Assembly (NCBI GenBank): GCA_030431695.1
Contig: JAUIIU010000027.1
Coordinates: 1-37,449 of the forward strand
Length of the DNA: 37,449 nucleotides
Source: Bacteroidia bacterium
GTDB lineage: Bacteria; Bacteroidota; Bacteroidia; Flavobacteriales; Flavobacteriaceae
Direction of reading: 5' to 3'
Position numbers and translations under genes: made by a program. The notes beneath the pieces were generated by a model that ran no database searches, was not told where the DNA came from, and worked only from the letters and a program-made list of their open reading frames with translations. Below, piece after piece: positions 12,033-20,981 of the stretch (within the stretch, counting starts at the first letter, position 1; the number at the start of each line of letters is the position of its first letter).

Positions 12033-12752
12033 ATGGGACAGAAGACAAATCCAATCGGGAATCGCTTAGGTGTCATCAGAGGATGGGAATCCAACTGGTA
12101 CGGAGGCAACGACTACGGTGACAAACTCGCCGAAGACGACAAGATTAGAAAATATGTTCACGCTCGTTTGAGTAAGGCTAGTGTGTCCAGAGTGATCATT
12201 GAGCGTACGCTTAAACTTGTAACCGTTACTATCACCACCGCACGTCCTGGTATTATCATCGGGAAAGGCGGCCAGGAGGTAGACAAGTTGAAAGAAGAGC
12301 TTAAGAAGATCACCGGGAAAGAGGTACAGATCAACATCCACGAGATCAAGAGACCTGAACTTGATGCGCACCTGGTTGCGGCGAGTATTGCAAGACAGAT
12401 CGAGAATCGTATCTCGTATCGTCGTGCGATCAAAATGGCTATCGCAGCTGCTATGCGTATGAATGCTGAAGGTATCAAGATCATGATCTCTGGACGATTG
12501 AACGGAGCGGAAATGGCTCGTTCGGAATCGTACAAGGATGGACGTATCCCTTTGTCGACCTTTAGAGCCGACATCGACTATGCTTTAGTTGAAGCTCATA
12601 CTACTTATGGTAGGCTGGGTGTTAAAGTATGGATCATGAAAGGTGAAGTATATGGTAAAAGAGAGCTTTCTCCACTAGTTGGATTGTCCAAGAAAGGTGG
12701 AAAAGGCGGATCCGGGCGAGGCGGTAATAACAAATCGCGTCGTAGAAAGTAA
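12033..12752 (+). CDS. rpsC: 30S ribosomal protein uS3
   Basis: Part of the mRNA entry channel and its helicase activity. The protein has 239 residues, with the N-terminal [23 protein letters not shown], a type II KH domain with [20 protein letters not shown], and the C-terminal domain with [22 protein letters not shown]. The end is a Gly/Lys/Arg-rich tail ([20 protein letters not shown]), somewhat longer than in Escherichia coli. Confidence 0.98.
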   Translation: MGQKTNPIGNRLGVIRGWESNWYGGNDYGDKLAEDDKIRKYVHARLSKASVSRVIIERTLKLVTVTITTARPGIIIGKGGQEVDKLKEELKKITGKEVQINIHEIKRPELDAHLVAASIARQIENRISYRRAIKMAIAAAMRMNAEGIKIMISGRLNGAEMARSESYKDGRIPLSTFRADIDYALVEAHTTYGRLGVKVWIMKGEVYGKRELSPLVGLSKKGGKGGSGRGGNNKSRRRK

Positions 12753-12770
12753 TTTTTTAAAGAGAAGAAA

Positions 12771-13190
12771 ATGTTACAACCCAAAAGAACAAAATACCGT
12801 AAACAGCAAAAGGGCCGCATGAAGGGGAATGCCGGACGTGGCAACCAGCTTGCATACGGAACTTTCGGTATTAAATCTTTAGATTCAGAATTCTTGACAT
12901 CGCGTCAGATCGAAGCTGCGCGTATTGCCGCTACCCGTTATATGAAAAGGGAAGGTTCCATTTGGATCATGATATTCCCGGATAAGCCAATTACCAAGAA
13001 ACCGCTTGAGGTACGTATGGGTAAAGGAAAGGGAGCTGTCGAATACTGGGCAGCTGTTGTAAAACCTGGTAGAATTCTTTTCGAAGTATCGGGTGTTTCT
13101 GAAGAGACAGCAAAAGAGGCGTTGCGCCTTGCTGCTCAGAAACTTCCTGTTCGAACGAAATTTATCGTGTCCAGAGATTATCAAGCATAA
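12771..13190 (+). CDS. rplP: 50S ribosomal protein uL16
   Basis: Late-assembling large-subunit protein that helps place A-site tRNA. The protein has 139 residues. The start [19 protein letters not shown] and the motifs [17 protein letters not shown] and [20 protein letters not shown] are typical. It follows rpsC by 18 nt and precedes rpmC by 11 nt. Confidence 0.97.
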   Translation: MLQPKRTKYRKQQKGRMKGNAGRGNQLAYGTFGIKSLDSEFLTSRQIEAARIAATRYMKREGSIWIMIFPDKPITKKPLEVRMGKGKGAVEYWAAVVKPGRILFEVSGVSEETAKEALRLAAQKLPVRTKFIVSRDYQA

Positions 13191-13201
13191 TTTATTGAGA
13201 G

Positions 13202-13393
13202 ATGAAACAATCAGAAATAGATCAGGCATCAACAGCAGAACTGCAGGAAAAACTTGCAGAGACTAGACAGGCGTATTCCGACCTAAAGATGGCACATACC
13301 ATTTCACCGTTAGAGAATCCGATTCAGTTAAGATCACACAGAAAAGCGATCGCTCGAATTGCGACAGAACTAACAAAAAGAAACGAACAATAA
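13202..13393 (+). CDS. rpmC: 50S ribosomal protein uL29
   Basis: Small two-helix protein near the tunnel exit beside uL23. The protein has 63 residues (MKQSEIDQASTAELQEKLAE), with the family's LR..IARI.T pattern near the end (SHRKAIARIATELTKRN). It lies in the standard rplP-rpmC-rpsQ order. Confidence 0.95.
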   Translation: MKQSEIDQASTAELQEKLAETRQAYSDLKMAHTISPLENPIQLRSHRKAIARIATELTKRNEQ

Positions 13394-13410
13394 CGGTACG
13401 AAGCTGAAAG

Positions 13411-13668
13411 ATGGAAAACAGAAATTTAAGAAAAGAGCGTATAGGTGTAGTAACCAGTAACAAAATGGAGAAGTCCATTGTTGTTTCCGAGGTGAAGAAA
13501 GTAAAACACCCTATGTATGGAAAATTCGTTTTGAAAACGAAGAAATACGTAGCACACGACGAAAAAAACGACTGCAACGAAGGAGATACTGTAAAGATCA
13601 TGGAAACAAGACCTTTGAGTAAGACCAAGTGTTGGAGATTAGTAGAAATCATTGAAAGAGCGAAGTAA
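13411..13668 (+). CDS. rpsQ: 30S ribosomal protein uS17
   Basis: OB-fold protein that binds 16S rRNA early in assembly. The protein has 85 residues ([20 protein letters not shown]), with [21 protein letters not shown] and the conserved [20 protein letters not shown]. Two bases separate its stop from the rplN start. Confidence 0.97.
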   Translation: MENRNLRKERIGVVTSNKMEKSIVVSEVKKVKHPMYGKFVLKTKKYVAHDEKNDCNEGDTVKIMETRPLSKTKCWRLVEIIERAK

Positions 13669-13670
13669 TC

Positions 13671-14039
13671 ATGATACAGCAGGAATCCAGACTTAAAGTA
13701 GCAGATAACACAGGAGCAAAGGAAGTACTTTGTATTCGTGTGTTGGGTGGAACCAAGAAAAGATATGCTTCCATTGGGGACAAGATCGTTGTAACCGTAA
13801 AGGACGCAACTCCCAACGGGACCATTAAAAAAGGAGCTGTTTCTACCGCTGTGGTAGTTCGTACCGTGAAAGAAGTGAGAAGACCAGACGGTTCTTATAT
13901 CCGCTTCGACGACAACGCATGTGTTCTTTTGAGCCCACAGGGTGAGATGCGGGGAACCCGTGTTTTCGGTCCCGTGGCCAGAGAGCTTCGTGATAAACAA
14001 TTTATGAAAATAGTATCATTGGCACCTGAGGTGCTTTAA
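13671..14039 (+). CDS. rplN: 50S ribosomal protein uL14
   Basis: Interface protein contacting 16S rRNA helix 14 and the silencing factor RsfS. The protein has 122 residues, the universal length, starting [20 protein letters not shown] and ending [40 protein letters not shown] is the conserved core. A long reading frame on the opposite strand across this gene and rpsQ is a shadow. Confidence 0.98.
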   Translation: MIQQESRLKVADNTGAKEVLCIRVLGGTKKRYASIGDKIVVTVKDATPNGTIKKGAVSTAVVVRTVKEVRRPDGSYIRFDDNACVLLSPQGEMRGTRVFGPVARELRDKQFMKIVSLAPEVL

Positions 14040-14051
14040 TGCGAAATCAAG

Positions 14052-14366
14052 ATGGCAAAGCTCAAGATAAAATCAGGAGATAACGTAGTAGTGATCGCAG
14101 GAGAACACAAGGGATCCGAAGGTCGCGTACTGAAAGTATTTCGTGAAAAGAACAAAGCAATAGTTGAAGGAGTGAATACCGTTAAGAAGCACGAGAAGCC
14201 AAGCGCGGCAAATCCTCAGGGCGGAATCACGGAAAAAGAAGCTCCTATTCACATTTCTAACCTATCGTTGATCGACCCGAAATCCGGGGAGGCAACACGT
14301 GTAGGGTTTAGAATGGAAGATGGAAATAAAGTACGATTTGCGAAAAAATCGAATCAAGTATTATAG
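14052..14366 (+). CDS. rplX: 50S ribosomal protein uL24
   Basis: KOW-domain protein that starts large-subunit assembly. The protein has 104 residues. The KOW motif is at the start ([20 protein letters not shown]), followed by [20 protein letters not shown] and the C-terminal [17 protein letters not shown]. Two bases separate it from rplE. Confidence 0.97.
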   Translation: MAKLKIKSGDNVVVIAGEHKGSEGRVLKVFREKNKAIVEGVNTVKKHEKPSAANPQGGITEKEAPIHISNLSLIDPKSGEATRVGFRMEDGNKVRFAKKSNQVL

Positions 14367-14368
14367 TT

Positions 14369-14920
14369 ATGGGATATATACCAAGACTTAAGGAAGAATA
14401 TAAGAGCAGGGTTATCAATGCTCTTACCGATGAGTTCGGTTACAAGAACATCATGCAGGTGCCAAAACTGGAGAAGATAGTAGTATCCCAGGGTGTTGGT
14501 GCGGCAGTGGCCGATAAGAAGCTCATTGATAATTCCGTGGAGGAATTGTCGAATATCACCGGACAAAAGGCAGTGTCTACCATGTCCAAGAAGGACGTGT
14601 CCAACTTCAAGCTCCGTAAAGGAATGCCGATTGGAACCAAAGTAACCCTGAGAGGAGAGCGTATGTACGAGTTCCTTGACAGGTTGATCACAACTGCTAT
14701 TCCACGTATTCGCGACTTTAACGGGATCAAGGCAACAGGTTTCGATGGAAGAGGTAATTACTCATTGGGTATTACTGAACAGATCATCTTCCAGGAGATC
14801 GATATCGACAAGGTGAAGAAGATCGAAGGGATGAACATCACTTTCGTGACTTCCGCCAATACCGATAAAGAAGCAAAATCATTATTATCAGAATTGGGAT
14901 TACCTTTCAAAAAGAATTAA
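14369..14920 (+). CDS. rplE: 50S ribosomal protein uL5
   Basis: Binds 5S rRNA and contacts P-site tRNA. The protein has 183 residues ([19 protein letters not shown]), with [11 protein letters not shown], the motif [22 protein letters not shown] and [21 protein letters not shown]. The length and all landmarks are those of bacterial uL5. Confidence 0.98.
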   Translation: MGYIPRLKEEYKSRVINALTDEFGYKNIMQVPKLEKIVVSQGVGAAVADKKLIDNSVEELSNITGQKAVSTMSKKDVSNFKLRKGMPIGTKVTLRGERMYEFLDRLITTAIPRIRDFNGIKATGFDGRGNYSLGITEQIIFQEIDIDKVKKIEGMNITFVTSANTDKEAKSLLSELGLPFKKN

Positions 14921-14923
14921 GAG

Positions 14924-15193
14924 ATGGCCAAAGAATCAATGAAAGCCCGCGAGGTTAAAAGAGCAAAAATGGTAGCGAAGTACGCTGAAAAGCGCAAGGC
15001 TTTGAAAGAAGCAGGCGATTGGGAAGCTCTTCAGAAATTACCAAAGAACTCTTCACCTGTTCGTATGCACAACCGTTGTAAACTTACGGGAAGACCAAAA
15101 GGGTATATGAGACAATTCGGGATTTCACGTGTATTGTTCCGTGAAATGGCAAACCAAGGATTGATCCCGGGCGTACGTAAAGCAAGCTGGTAA
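14924..15193 (+). CDS. rpsN: 30S ribosomal protein uS14, zinc-free long form
   Basis: Small-subunit head protein. At 89 residues it is the long C-minus form without a zinc ribbon: only one Cys is present (in [13 protein letters not shown]), whereas the short C-plus form of about 61 residues has four. It starts [20 protein letters not shown] and ends [11 protein letters not shown]. It is followed by the longest spacer inside the spc block, 66 nt with a GC-rich hairpin. Confidence 0.97.
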   Translation: MAKESMKAREVKRAKMVAKYAEKRKALKEAGDWEALQKLPKNSSPVRMHNRCKLTGRPKGYMRQFGISRVLFREMANQGLIPGVRKASW

Positions 15194-15212
15194 ATTATTA
15201 ACAGTTAGAAGG

Positions 15213-15235
15213 TTTGCCCGCCTGTGGCGGACAAA
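15213..15235. repeat. GC-rich palindromic hairpin in the rpsN-rpsH spacer
   Basis: TTTGCCCGCC (15213-15222), loop TGT, then GGCGGACAAA (15226-15235): ten positions pair with a single C-A mismatch. It lies in the middle of an otherwise A/T-rich 66-nt spacer. The CCGCC-TGTGGCGG core resembles short palindromes that occur dispersed in Bacteroidota genomes (from memory). There is no T-run, so termination is unlikely; transcript processing or a dispersed repeat is the likelier meaning. Confidence 0.5.
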
Positions 15236-15259
15236 AACCACTATCGTAAATTATTATAA

Positions 15260-15661
15260 ATGACAACAGATCCAATCGCAGATTATCTAACAAGAGTTAG
15301 AAATGCAGTGAACGCTGGACACCGCGTAGTTGAGGTGCCGGGTTCAAATTTAAAAAAGGAGATCACAAAGATCTTGTTCGACCAGGGTTATATCCTGAGC
15401 TACAAATTTGAAGATGAGAAAGGCCCGCAGGGGATGATCAAGATAGCTTTGAAATACGACAAGCTCACAAAGGACCCTGTGATCAAGAAAATGCAACGAA
15501 TTAGTAAACCCGGTTTACGTAAATACTCAAGTGCATCAGATATGCCAAGAATCCTGAACGGCCTTGGAATTGCAATTGTCTCTACTTCAGCAGGAGTGAT
15601 GACAGGAAAGCAAGCCGAGTCGCAGAATGTTGGTGGTGAAGTACTTTGTTACGTATACTAA
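15260..15661 (+). CDS. rpsH: 30S ribosomal protein uS8
   Basis: Binds the central domain of 16S rRNA; in Escherichia coli it is the translational repressor of the spc operon. The protein has 133 residues (MTTDPIADYLTRVRNAVNAG), with the C-terminal signature SAGVMTGKQAESQNVGGEVLCYVY. The gene follows a 66-nt spacer with a hairpin, which is not the usual site of S8 autoregulation (the rplX-rplE junction in Escherichia coli). Confidence 0.97.
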   Translation: MTTDPIADYLTRVRNAVNAGHRVVEVPGSNLKKEITKILFDQGYILSYKFEDEKGPQGMIKIALKYDKLTKDPVIKKMQRISKPGLRKYSSASDMPRILNGLGIAIVSTSAGVMTGKQAESQNVGGEVLCYVY

Positions 15662-15679
15662 TATAAAGACAGCAGAGAA

Positions 15680-16222
15680 ATGTCCAGAATAGGTAATAAC
15701 CCGGTAGCGATTCCTGAAGGAGTGACAGTTGACATCAAAGACAACGTGGTCACCGTAAAAGGGAAATTAGGCGAGTTAACGCAGGAAATAAGCGACGTTA
15801 GCGTAAAAGTGGAAGATGGGAACGTAACAGTTACCCGTCCTTCCGAGGCAAAAGATCACAGAGCGAAGCACGGTTTGTACAGAGCCCTGATCAACAATAT
15901 GATCACAGGTGTTTCACAAGGCTTTACAAAAGAATTGGAATTGGTAGGAGTAGGTTACAGAGCTTCTAACCAGGGACAGAAATTGGATTTGGCCATTGGA
16001 TTCTCTCACAATATCGTGATGGATATCGCTCCTGAAGTAAAAGTCGAGACGGTTACTGAAAAAGGAAAGAACCCGATCGTAAAATTATCATCTTACGACA
16101 AACAACTGGTTGGACAGGTTGCGGCTAAGATCCGTTCCTTCCGTAAGCCGGAACCTTACAAAGGAAAAGGAATCAAGTTTGTTGGTGAACAAATTAGAAG
16201 AAAAGCAGGTAAATCTGCATAA
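15680..16222 (+). CDS. rplF: 50S ribosomal protein uL6
   Basis: Two-domain protein at the base of the L7/L12 stalk near the factor-binding site. The protein has 180 residues, starting [20 protein letters not shown] and ending with the conserved [26 protein letters not shown]. The order rpsH-rplF-rplR-rpsE is standard. Confidence 0.98.
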   Translation: MSRIGNNPVAIPEGVTVDIKDNVVTVKGKLGELTQEISDVSVKVEDGNVTVTRPSEAKDHRAKHGLYRALINNMITGVSQGFTKELELVGVGYRASNQGQKLDLAIGFSHNIVMDIAPEVKVETVTEKGKNPIVKLSSYDKQLVGQVAAKIRSFRKPEPYKGKGIKFVGEQIRRKAGKSA

Positions 16223-16233
16223 GACATAGCGTT

Positions 16234-16590
16234 ATGGCATTATCAAAGAGCGAAAGAAGAGATCGAATCCGATTCCGAATCCGTAAGACGGTTTCAGGAA
16301 CAGCCCAGCGTCCGCGCCTGGCTGTCTTCAGAAGTAATAAAGAAATCTATGCGCAACTTATTGACGATGTAACCGGAACTACAATTACCGCTGCATCTTC
16401 AAGAGATAAGGATATAGAGTCTGGGAAAGTCAACAAGACCGAAGTTGCAAAGCTGGTAGGAAAGTCTATCGCCGAGAAAGCACAAAAGGCCGGAGTTGAT
16501 ACTGTTTCATTCGACAGAGGCGGGTATCTGTATCACGGAAGAGTAAAATCATTAGCTGAAGGGGCTCGCGAAGGCGGTCTTAAATTTTAA
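16234..16590 (+). CDS. rplR: 50S ribosomal protein uL18
   Basis: Central-protuberance protein binding 5S rRNA together with uL5. The protein has 118 residues ([20 protein letters not shown]), with [19 protein letters not shown] and the C-terminal [24 protein letters not shown], the standard bacterial end. Confidence 0.97.
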   Translation: MALSKSERRDRIRFRIRKTVSGTAQRPRLAVFRSNKEIYAQLIDDVTGTTITAASSRDKDIESGKVNKTEVAKLVGKSIAEKAQKAGVDTVSFDRGGYLYHGRVKSLAEGAREGGLKF

Positions 16591-16595
16591 GAACT

Positions 16596-17120
16596 ATGTA
16601 TCAGGATTATAAAAACGTAGAAACAGTAAAACCCGGCGGTCTGGAATTAAAGGACCGATTGGTAGGTGTACAACGTGTAACCAAAGTAACCAAAGGGGGT
16701 AGAGCTTTCGGATTTTCAGCTATAGTAGTTGTTGGTGATGAGAATGGTGTTGTAGGTCACGGACTTGGGAAATCCAAGGACGTAGCCAGTGCAATCGCTA
16801 AGGCGATCGAAGATGCCAAGAAGAACCTGGTTCGTATCCCACTTAATAAGGTTACCCTTCCTCACGAACAGAAAGGTAAATACGGTGGAGCCCGTGTAAC
16901 CTTGTTGCCAGCTGCTCCCGGTACGGGGGTTATCGCCGGTGGAGCCGTTCGTGCGGTACTGGAAGCTGTTGGAGTGCACGATGTACTTTCAAAGTCTCAG
17001 GGATCGTCGAACCCACACAACGTGGTAAAAGCAACTTTCGATGCACTGCTTCAATTGAGAAGTGCACAGATGGTGGCTAAGCAACGAGGTATCTCATTGG
17101 AGAAATTGTATAAAGGATAA
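16596..17120 (+). CDS. rpsE: 30S ribosomal protein uS5
   Basis: Shapes the mRNA entry channel and decoding accuracy. The protein has 174 residues. Double-stranded-RNA-binding-like N-domain: [20 protein letters not shown] and [21 protein letters not shown]-domain: [22 protein letters not shown] and the end [16 protein letters not shown]. An opposite-strand frame reaching from here into rplO is a shadow. Confidence 0.98.
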   Translation: MYQDYKNVETVKPGGLELKDRLVGVQRVTKVTKGGRAFGFSAIVVVGDENGVVGHGLGKSKDVASAIAKAIEDAKKNLVRIPLNKVTLPHEQKGKYGGARVTLLPAAPGTGVIAGGAVRAVLEAVGVHDVLSKSQGSSNPHNVVKATFDALLQLRSAQMVAKQRGISLEKLYKG

Positions 17121-17131
17121 AAGACAAGAAA

Positions 17132-17311
17132 ATGGCAAAGATCAAAGTAACAAAGGTGAGAAGTGCGATCAACCGCACCAGAAACCAAAAGCGAACGCTC
17201 GAGGCCTTGGGCTTGACGAAAATCGGTCAGACGGTAGAGCATGACGACACGCCAAATATTCTTGGTATGGTAAATAAAGTAAAACACTTGGTTTCTGTTG
17301 AAACCGCTTAA
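17132..17311 (+). CDS. rpmD: 50S ribosomal protein uL30
   Basis: Small large-subunit protein, 59 residues. It starts MAKIKVTKVRSAINRTRNQK and ends VNKVKHLVSVETA, with the family's central TLEALGLTKIGQTVEHDDTP. It lies 11 nt after rpsE and 10 nt before rplO, its normal place, and confirms that the spc operon is complete here. The assignment is firm although the gene is short. Confidence 0.96.
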   Translation: MAKIKVTKVRSAINRTRNQKRTLEALGLTKIGQTVEHDDTPNILGMVNKVKHLVSVETA

Positions 17312-17321
17312 GATATAGAGA

Positions 17322-17774
17322 ATGGATTTAAGTAACTTAAAACCAGCAGACGGTTCTGTCAACAGACAGGGAAAGCGCGTAGGGCGAGGCCAGGGGTCCG
17401 GTAAAGCCGGAACATCAGGCCGTGGGCACAAAGGTGCGAAGTCACGTTCGGGATATTCCAAGAAGTTAGGATTTGAAGGAGGACAGATGCCATTACAGCG
17501 TCGTGTTCCAAAATTCGGATTCAAAAACATCAACCGAAAGGAATACCAGGGTGTCAACATAGATACACTACAGAAATTGGTGGACGATAAGAAGATCAAA
17601 GATGCAGTTGATTTCGATACGCTGGTAAGCCTTCGCCTGGCAGGGAAGAACGATATGGTGAAGATCCTTGGACGGGGCGAACTGAAAGCTAAATTGAGAG
17701 TATCTGCGCATAAGTTTACTGCCTCAGCAAAAGAAGCTATTGAAGCTGCCGGTGGTGAAGCGGTAACCTTATAA
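17322..17774 (+). CDS. rplO: 50S ribosomal protein uL15
   Basis: Late-assembly large-subunit protein. The protein has 150 residues (MDLSNLKPADGSVNRQGKRV), with a Gly/Arg-rich N-terminal region (GRGQGSGKAGTSGRGHKGAK), the FEGGQMPLQRRVPKFGFKN motif and a C-terminal globular part with LGRGELKAKLRVSAHKFTASA. It directly precedes secY. Confidence 0.98.
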   Translation: MDLSNLKPADGSVNRQGKRVGRGQGSGKAGTSGRGHKGAKSRSGYSKKLGFEGGQMPLQRRVPKFGFKNINRKEYQGVNIDTLQKLVDDKKIKDAVDFDTLVSLRLAGKNDMVKILGRGELKAKLRVSAHKFTASAKEAIEAAGGEAVTL

Positions 17775-17787
17775 ATAAAACGCACCA

Positions 17788-19140
17788 ATGAAGTTTATAG
17801 AAACCATAAAGAATGTTTTTAAGATAGAGGAATTACGCGATCGTATCGTCGTGACCCTCGGGCTATTATTGGTATACCGTTTTGGTGCACAGGTAACACT
17901 TCCCGGGATCGATGCGTCAAAACTTGCTGAATTTGCCGGTAAGTTTGATGCAGGAGGAATCGGTGGATTGCTGAACGCTTTCACTGGTGGAGCCTTTGCA
18001 AACGCATCTGTATTCGCACTTGGGATCATGCCGTATATCTCGGCTTCCATTGTTGTACAGCTGATGCAGATCGCTGTTCCATACCTTCAGAAATTACAGA
18101 AAGAAGGAGAAAGCGGTCGAAAGAAGATTAACCAGATCACCCGCTGGTTGACGATAGGTATCTGTTTGATACAGGCGCCTAGTTACCTTGCGGGATTACC
18201 AGCCCTTGGTGTGCCGAATGATGCTTTCATCATGGTGCAGCAGGGAATGGGAACAATGTTCTATGTCTCTTCTGTGATCATCCTGGTAACAGGCTGTGTA
18301 TTCGCCATGTGGTTAGGTGAGAAGATCACCGACAAGGGTATCGGAAACGGTATCTCTATTCTTATTATGGTGGGTATCATCGCTACCTTGCCTCAGAGTT
18401 TTATTCAGAGTGTGGCAGCGAGATTACAACCTGGAGCAGGTGATGTGATCATGATCCTTATCGAAGTTGTAATCTGGTTTATCATTATCCTGGCTTCTGT
18501 AATGCTTGTTATGGCGGTTCGCAAGATCCCCGTGCAATACGCGAGGAGAACAGCCAGCGGAGGATATGAGAAGAACATTTTTGGAGCGAGACAATTCATT
18601 CCGTTAAAACTAAACGCATCGGGTGTAATGCCGATCATCTTCGCCCAGGCGATCATGTTCGTGCCGTCTGCGGTGGCCAGTTTATCGGATAGTGAATTCG
18701 CAAAGACCATACAGGCGAACTTCAGTGATATATTCGGACTGTGGTACAACGTCGTATTTGCAATACTGATCATCATTTTCACGTATTTCTATACTGCGAT
18801 CACAGTACCTACCAACAAGATGGCCGACGACCTGAAGCGTAGCGGAGGATTTATCCCGGGTATTAAACCGGGTACGGACACCGCTGAGTTCCTGGACAGG
18901 GTTATGTCGCAGATCACGCTTCCGGGATCCTTATTCCTGGCGCTGATTGCTGTGGCTCCTGCATTTGTTGTTAAACTGATGGGAGTTCAGCAGGGATGGG
19001 CATTGTTCTTTGGTGGAACATCACTGCTCATTATGGTTGGTGTGGCCATCGATACTATGCAGCAGATCAATTCCTACTTACTGAATCGTCATTACGACGG
19101 TCTGATGAAGTCGGGTAAAAACAGAAAAGCAGTAGCGTAA
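17788..19140 (+). CDS. secY: Preprotein translocase channel subunit SecY
   Basis: Channel of the Sec translocon in the cytoplasmic membrane; partners SecE and SecG are not in the window. The protein has 450 residues with ten hydrophobic segments. The N-terminus carries [21 protein letters not shown]2 contains [20 protein letters not shown], and the loop containing [18 protein letters not shown] plus [19 protein letters not shown] match the SecY signatures. The C-terminus ends in a short basic tail. One base separates it from infA; no adk or map gene lies between, unlike in many other bacteria. Confidence 0.98.
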   Translation: MKFIETIKNVFKIEELRDRIVVTLGLLLVYRFGAQVTLPGIDASKLAEFAGKFDAGGIGGLLNAFTGGAFANASVFALGIMPYISASIVVQLMQIAVPYLQKLQKEGESGRKKINQITRWLTIGICLIQAPSYLAGLPALGVPNDAFIMVQQGMGTMFYVSSVIILVTGCVFAMWLGEKITDKGIGNGISILIMVGIIATLPQSFIQSVAARLQPGAGDVIMILIEVVIWFIIILASVMLVMAVRKIPVQYARRTASGGYEKNIFGARQFIPLKLNASGVMPIIFAQAIMFVPSAVASLSDSEFAKTIQANFSDIFGLWYNVVFAILIIIFTYFYTAITVPTNKMADDLKRSGGFIPGIKPGTDTAEFLDRVMSQITLPGSLFLALIAVAPAFVVKLMGVQQGWALFFGGTSLLIMVGVAIDTMQQINSYLLNRHYDGLMKSGKNRKAVA

Positions 19141-19141
19141 T

Positions 19142-19357
19142 ATGGCAAAGCAACCAGCAATAGAACAAGACGGAACCATAGTTGAGGCATTGTCCAATGC
19201 GATGTTCCGTGTGGAATTGGAAAACGGTCATATAGTTACCGCACATATTTCGGGTAAGATGCGTATGCACTACATTAAATTGTTACCCGGTGATAAAGTA
19301 AAATTAGAAATGAGCCCTTACGATTTAACCAAGGCTCGTATAACATACAGATACTAG
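19142..19357 (+). CDS. infA: Translation initiation factor IF-1
   Basis: OB-fold factor that occupies the ribosomal A site during initiation. The protein has 71 residues. It carries the family core [20 protein letters not shown] and [34 protein letters not shown]. It is one base after secY and five bases before rpmJ, so it is clearly part of the same transcript. Confidence 0.97.
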   Translation: MAKQPAIEQDGTIVEALSNAMFRVELENGHIVTAHISGKMRMHYIKLLPGDKVKLEMSPYDLTKARITYRY

Positions 19358-19362
19358 AAGTC

Positions 19363-19479
19363 ATGAAAGTAAGAGCTTCCGTAAAGAAAAGAAGTGCCGA
19401 CTGCAAGATCGTTCGCAGGAAGGGCAGATTATATGTAATTAACAAAAAGAACCCTAGGTTCAAACAAAGACAAGGATAA
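19363..19479 (+). CDS. rpmJ: 50S ribosomal protein bL36, zinc-free form
   Basis: A 38-residue protein, [20 protein letters not shown], then [18 protein letters not shown]. The length, ends and position between infA and rpsM identify bL36. In the zinc-binding form a Cys3-His ribbon is made by residues near 11, 14, 27 and 32 or 33. Here only Cys14 remains and the others are Ser, Asn and Phe/Lys, so it should not bind zinc. Confidence 0.96.
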   Translation: MKVRASVKKRSADCKIVRRKGRLYVINKKNPRFKQRQG

Positions 19480-19482
19480 GTT

Positions 19483-19857
19483 ATGGCAAGAATCGCAGGT
19501 GTAGATATCCCGAATTATAAGAGGGGTGTAATCGCGTTAACGTACATCTATGGTGTTGGTAAAAGCCGCGCCCAGGAAGTACTGAAAAAAGCCGGAGTTA
19601 GTGAAGACAAAAAGGTAAACGAGTGGGACGATGATGAAATCGGACGAATTCGTGAAGCCGTTGGGTCTTATAAGATCGAAGGTGAATTACGTAGCGAGGT
19701 TCAGTTGAGCATCAAGCGCTTGATGGACATCGGTTGTTACAGAGGAATTCGTCACAGGATTGGTCTGCCGTTACGTGGACAGCGTACCAAGAACAATTCC
19801 AGGACGAGAAAAGGAAAACGTAAAACTGTTGCTAACAAGAAGAAAGCAACTAAATAA
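19483..19857 (+). CDS. rpsM: 30S ribosomal protein uS13
   Basis: Small-subunit head protein forming intersubunit bridges and touching P-site tRNA. The protein has 124 residues ([21 protein letters not shown]). It has [17 protein letters not shown] (helix-hairpin-helix-like), [20 protein letters not shown] and the basic end [18 protein letters not shown]. Confidence 0.98.
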   Translation: MARIAGVDIPNYKRGVIALTYIYGVGKSRAQEVLKKAGVSEDKKVNEWDDDEIGRIREAVGSYKIEGELRSEVQLSIKRLMDIGCYRGIRHRIGLPLRGQRTKNNSRTRKGKRKTVANKKKATK

Positions 19858-19868
19858 TACCTAGAGAT

Positions 19869-20267
19869 ATGGCAAAGACTAGCTCAAAAGGAAAAGGTAC
19901 GAGAAAGCGTAAAGTTAATGTTGAATCTGTAGGCGAAGCACACGTAACAGCCTCTTTCAACAATATCATCATTTCTTTGACCAACAAGAACGGAGATGTG
20001 ATCTCCTGGTCCTCAGCCGGTAAAATGGGTTTCAGGGGATCTAAGAAAAACACTCCTTATGCTGCTCAGCTGGCTGCGGAAGATGCGGTTGGTGTGGCTA
20101 AGGAAGCAGGATTACGCAAAGTTAAGGTGTATGTGAAAGGACCTGGAAATGGTAGGGAATCTGCCATTCGTTCTATTCACAATGCCGGGATTGAAGTAAC
20201 CGAGATCATCGATGTTACTCCAATGCCACACAACGGATGCCGTCCTCCAAAAAGACGTCGAGTATAA
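19869..20267 (+). CDS. rpsK: 30S ribosomal protein uS11
   Basis: Platform protein near the E site. The protein has 132 residues ([20 protein letters not shown]), with [40 protein letters not shown] and the signature end [16 protein letters not shown]. It is followed by an 87-nt structured spacer before rpsD, the longest gap in the alpha block. Confidence 0.98.
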   Translation: MAKTSSKGKGTRKRKVNVESVGEAHVTASFNNIIISLTNKNGDVISWSSAGKMGFRGSKKNTPYAAQLAAEDAVGVAKEAGLRKVKVYVKGPGNGRESAIRSIHNAGIEVTEIIDVTPMPHNGCRPPKRRRV

Positions 20268-20285
20268 TTTCAATCAATAGAAACC

Positions 20286-20341
20286 TGAAGGACAAACGGG
20301 GCTAGAGGATAGTAAAGACCTTAATTTAGTTTCCGCCTTCA
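20286..20341 (+). promoter_or_regulatory. Structured leader before rpsD, candidate uS4 autoregulatory RNA
   Basis: TGAAGG (20286-20291) pairs with CCTTCA (20336-20341) and encloses further possible pairs: AAAC (20294-20297) with GTTT (20329-20332), and AGG (20306-20308) with CCT (20319-20321). The element ends 13 nt before the rpsD start. uS4 is a known autoregulator in Gram-negative and Gram-positive bacteria, and leader motifs for uS4 have been proposed in Bacteroidota (from memory). The structure is deduced by eye. Confidence 0.5.
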
Positions 20342-20354
20342 AAAACAATTTAAA

Positions 20355-20960
20355 ATGGCAAGATATACTGGTCCAAAAACTAAAATCGCTCGTAAATTCG
20401 GCGAGGCGATCTTCGGAGACGATAAGTCGTTCGAAAAGAGAAATTACCCTCCGGGACAGCACGGAAACAACCGTCGTCGCGGAAAAAAATCAGATTACGC
20501 TATTCAGCTGGCTGAAAAGCAAAAGGCTAAATATACCTATGGTATCCTTGAGCGTCAGTTCAGAAATATGTTCAAAAAAGCAACATCTTCACCTGGTATT
20601 ACTGGTGAGGTATTGCTACAGCTTTGTGAAGGCAGGTTGGACAATGTAGTATACCGAATGGGAATTGCTCCCAGTCGTCCTGCTGCAAGACAACTGGTAT
20701 CTCACAGGCACATCACGGTTAACGGTGAAAAAGTGAACATCCCTTCCTTCCAATGTAAGGCTGGTGATGTGATCGGCGTTCGCGAGAAGTCGAAATCACT
20801 TGAAGCTATCCAAAGCTCCCTGGCTAACGCCAGTCACGTTTATGAATGGATCACCTGGAATTCTGAAACCATGGAAGGAACCTATGTTTCTATTCCTCAG
20901 CGTCTCCAGATCCCTGAGAACATAAACGAGCAGTTCATCGTAGAACTTTATTCTAAATAA
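20355..20960 (+). CDS. rpsD: 30S ribosomal protein uS4, zinc-free form
   Basis: Primary 16S rRNA binding protein that also forms the mRNA entry ring. The protein has 201 residues ([20 protein letters not shown]). The N-terminal domain lacks the cysteine cluster of the zinc form. The S4 RNA-binding domain is clear ([40 protein letters not shown]). It is preceded by a structured 87-nt leader and followed 21 nt later by rpoA. Confidence 0.98.
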   Translation: MARYTGPKTKIARKFGEAIFGDDKSFEKRNYPPGQHGNNRRRGKKSDYAIQLAEKQKAKYTYGILERQFRNMFKKATSSPGITGEVLLQLCEGRLDNVVYRMGIAPSRPAARQLVSHRHITVNGEKVNIPSFQCKAGDVIGVREKSKSLEAIQSSLANASHVYEWITWNSETMEGTYVSIPQRLQIPENINEQFIVELYSK

Positions 20961-20969
20961 TAAAAACAC

Positions 20970-20974
20970 AGGAG
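20970..20974 (+). promoter_or_regulatory. Strong Shine-Dalgarno sequence AGGAG before rpoA
   Basis: AGGAG lies 7 nt before the rpoA ATG, an optimal spacing. Most starts in this window have A-rich upstream sequences without such a core, as usual in Bacteroidota, where the anti-Shine-Dalgarno end of 16S rRNA is reported to be sequestered on the ribosome. Confidence 0.6.
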
Positions 20975-20981
20975 TCACACT

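Noticed and set aside
13263-14000. Open frame of 245 codons on the minus strand across rpmC, rpsQ and rplN
   Set aside because: It lies wholly opposite firmly identified ribosomal genes and its translation resembles no protein; it is a codon-usage shadow.
17051-17788. Open frame of 245 codons on the minus strand across rpsE, rpmD and rplO
   Set aside because: Opposite three certain ribosomal genes, with no own promoter or recognisable motif.
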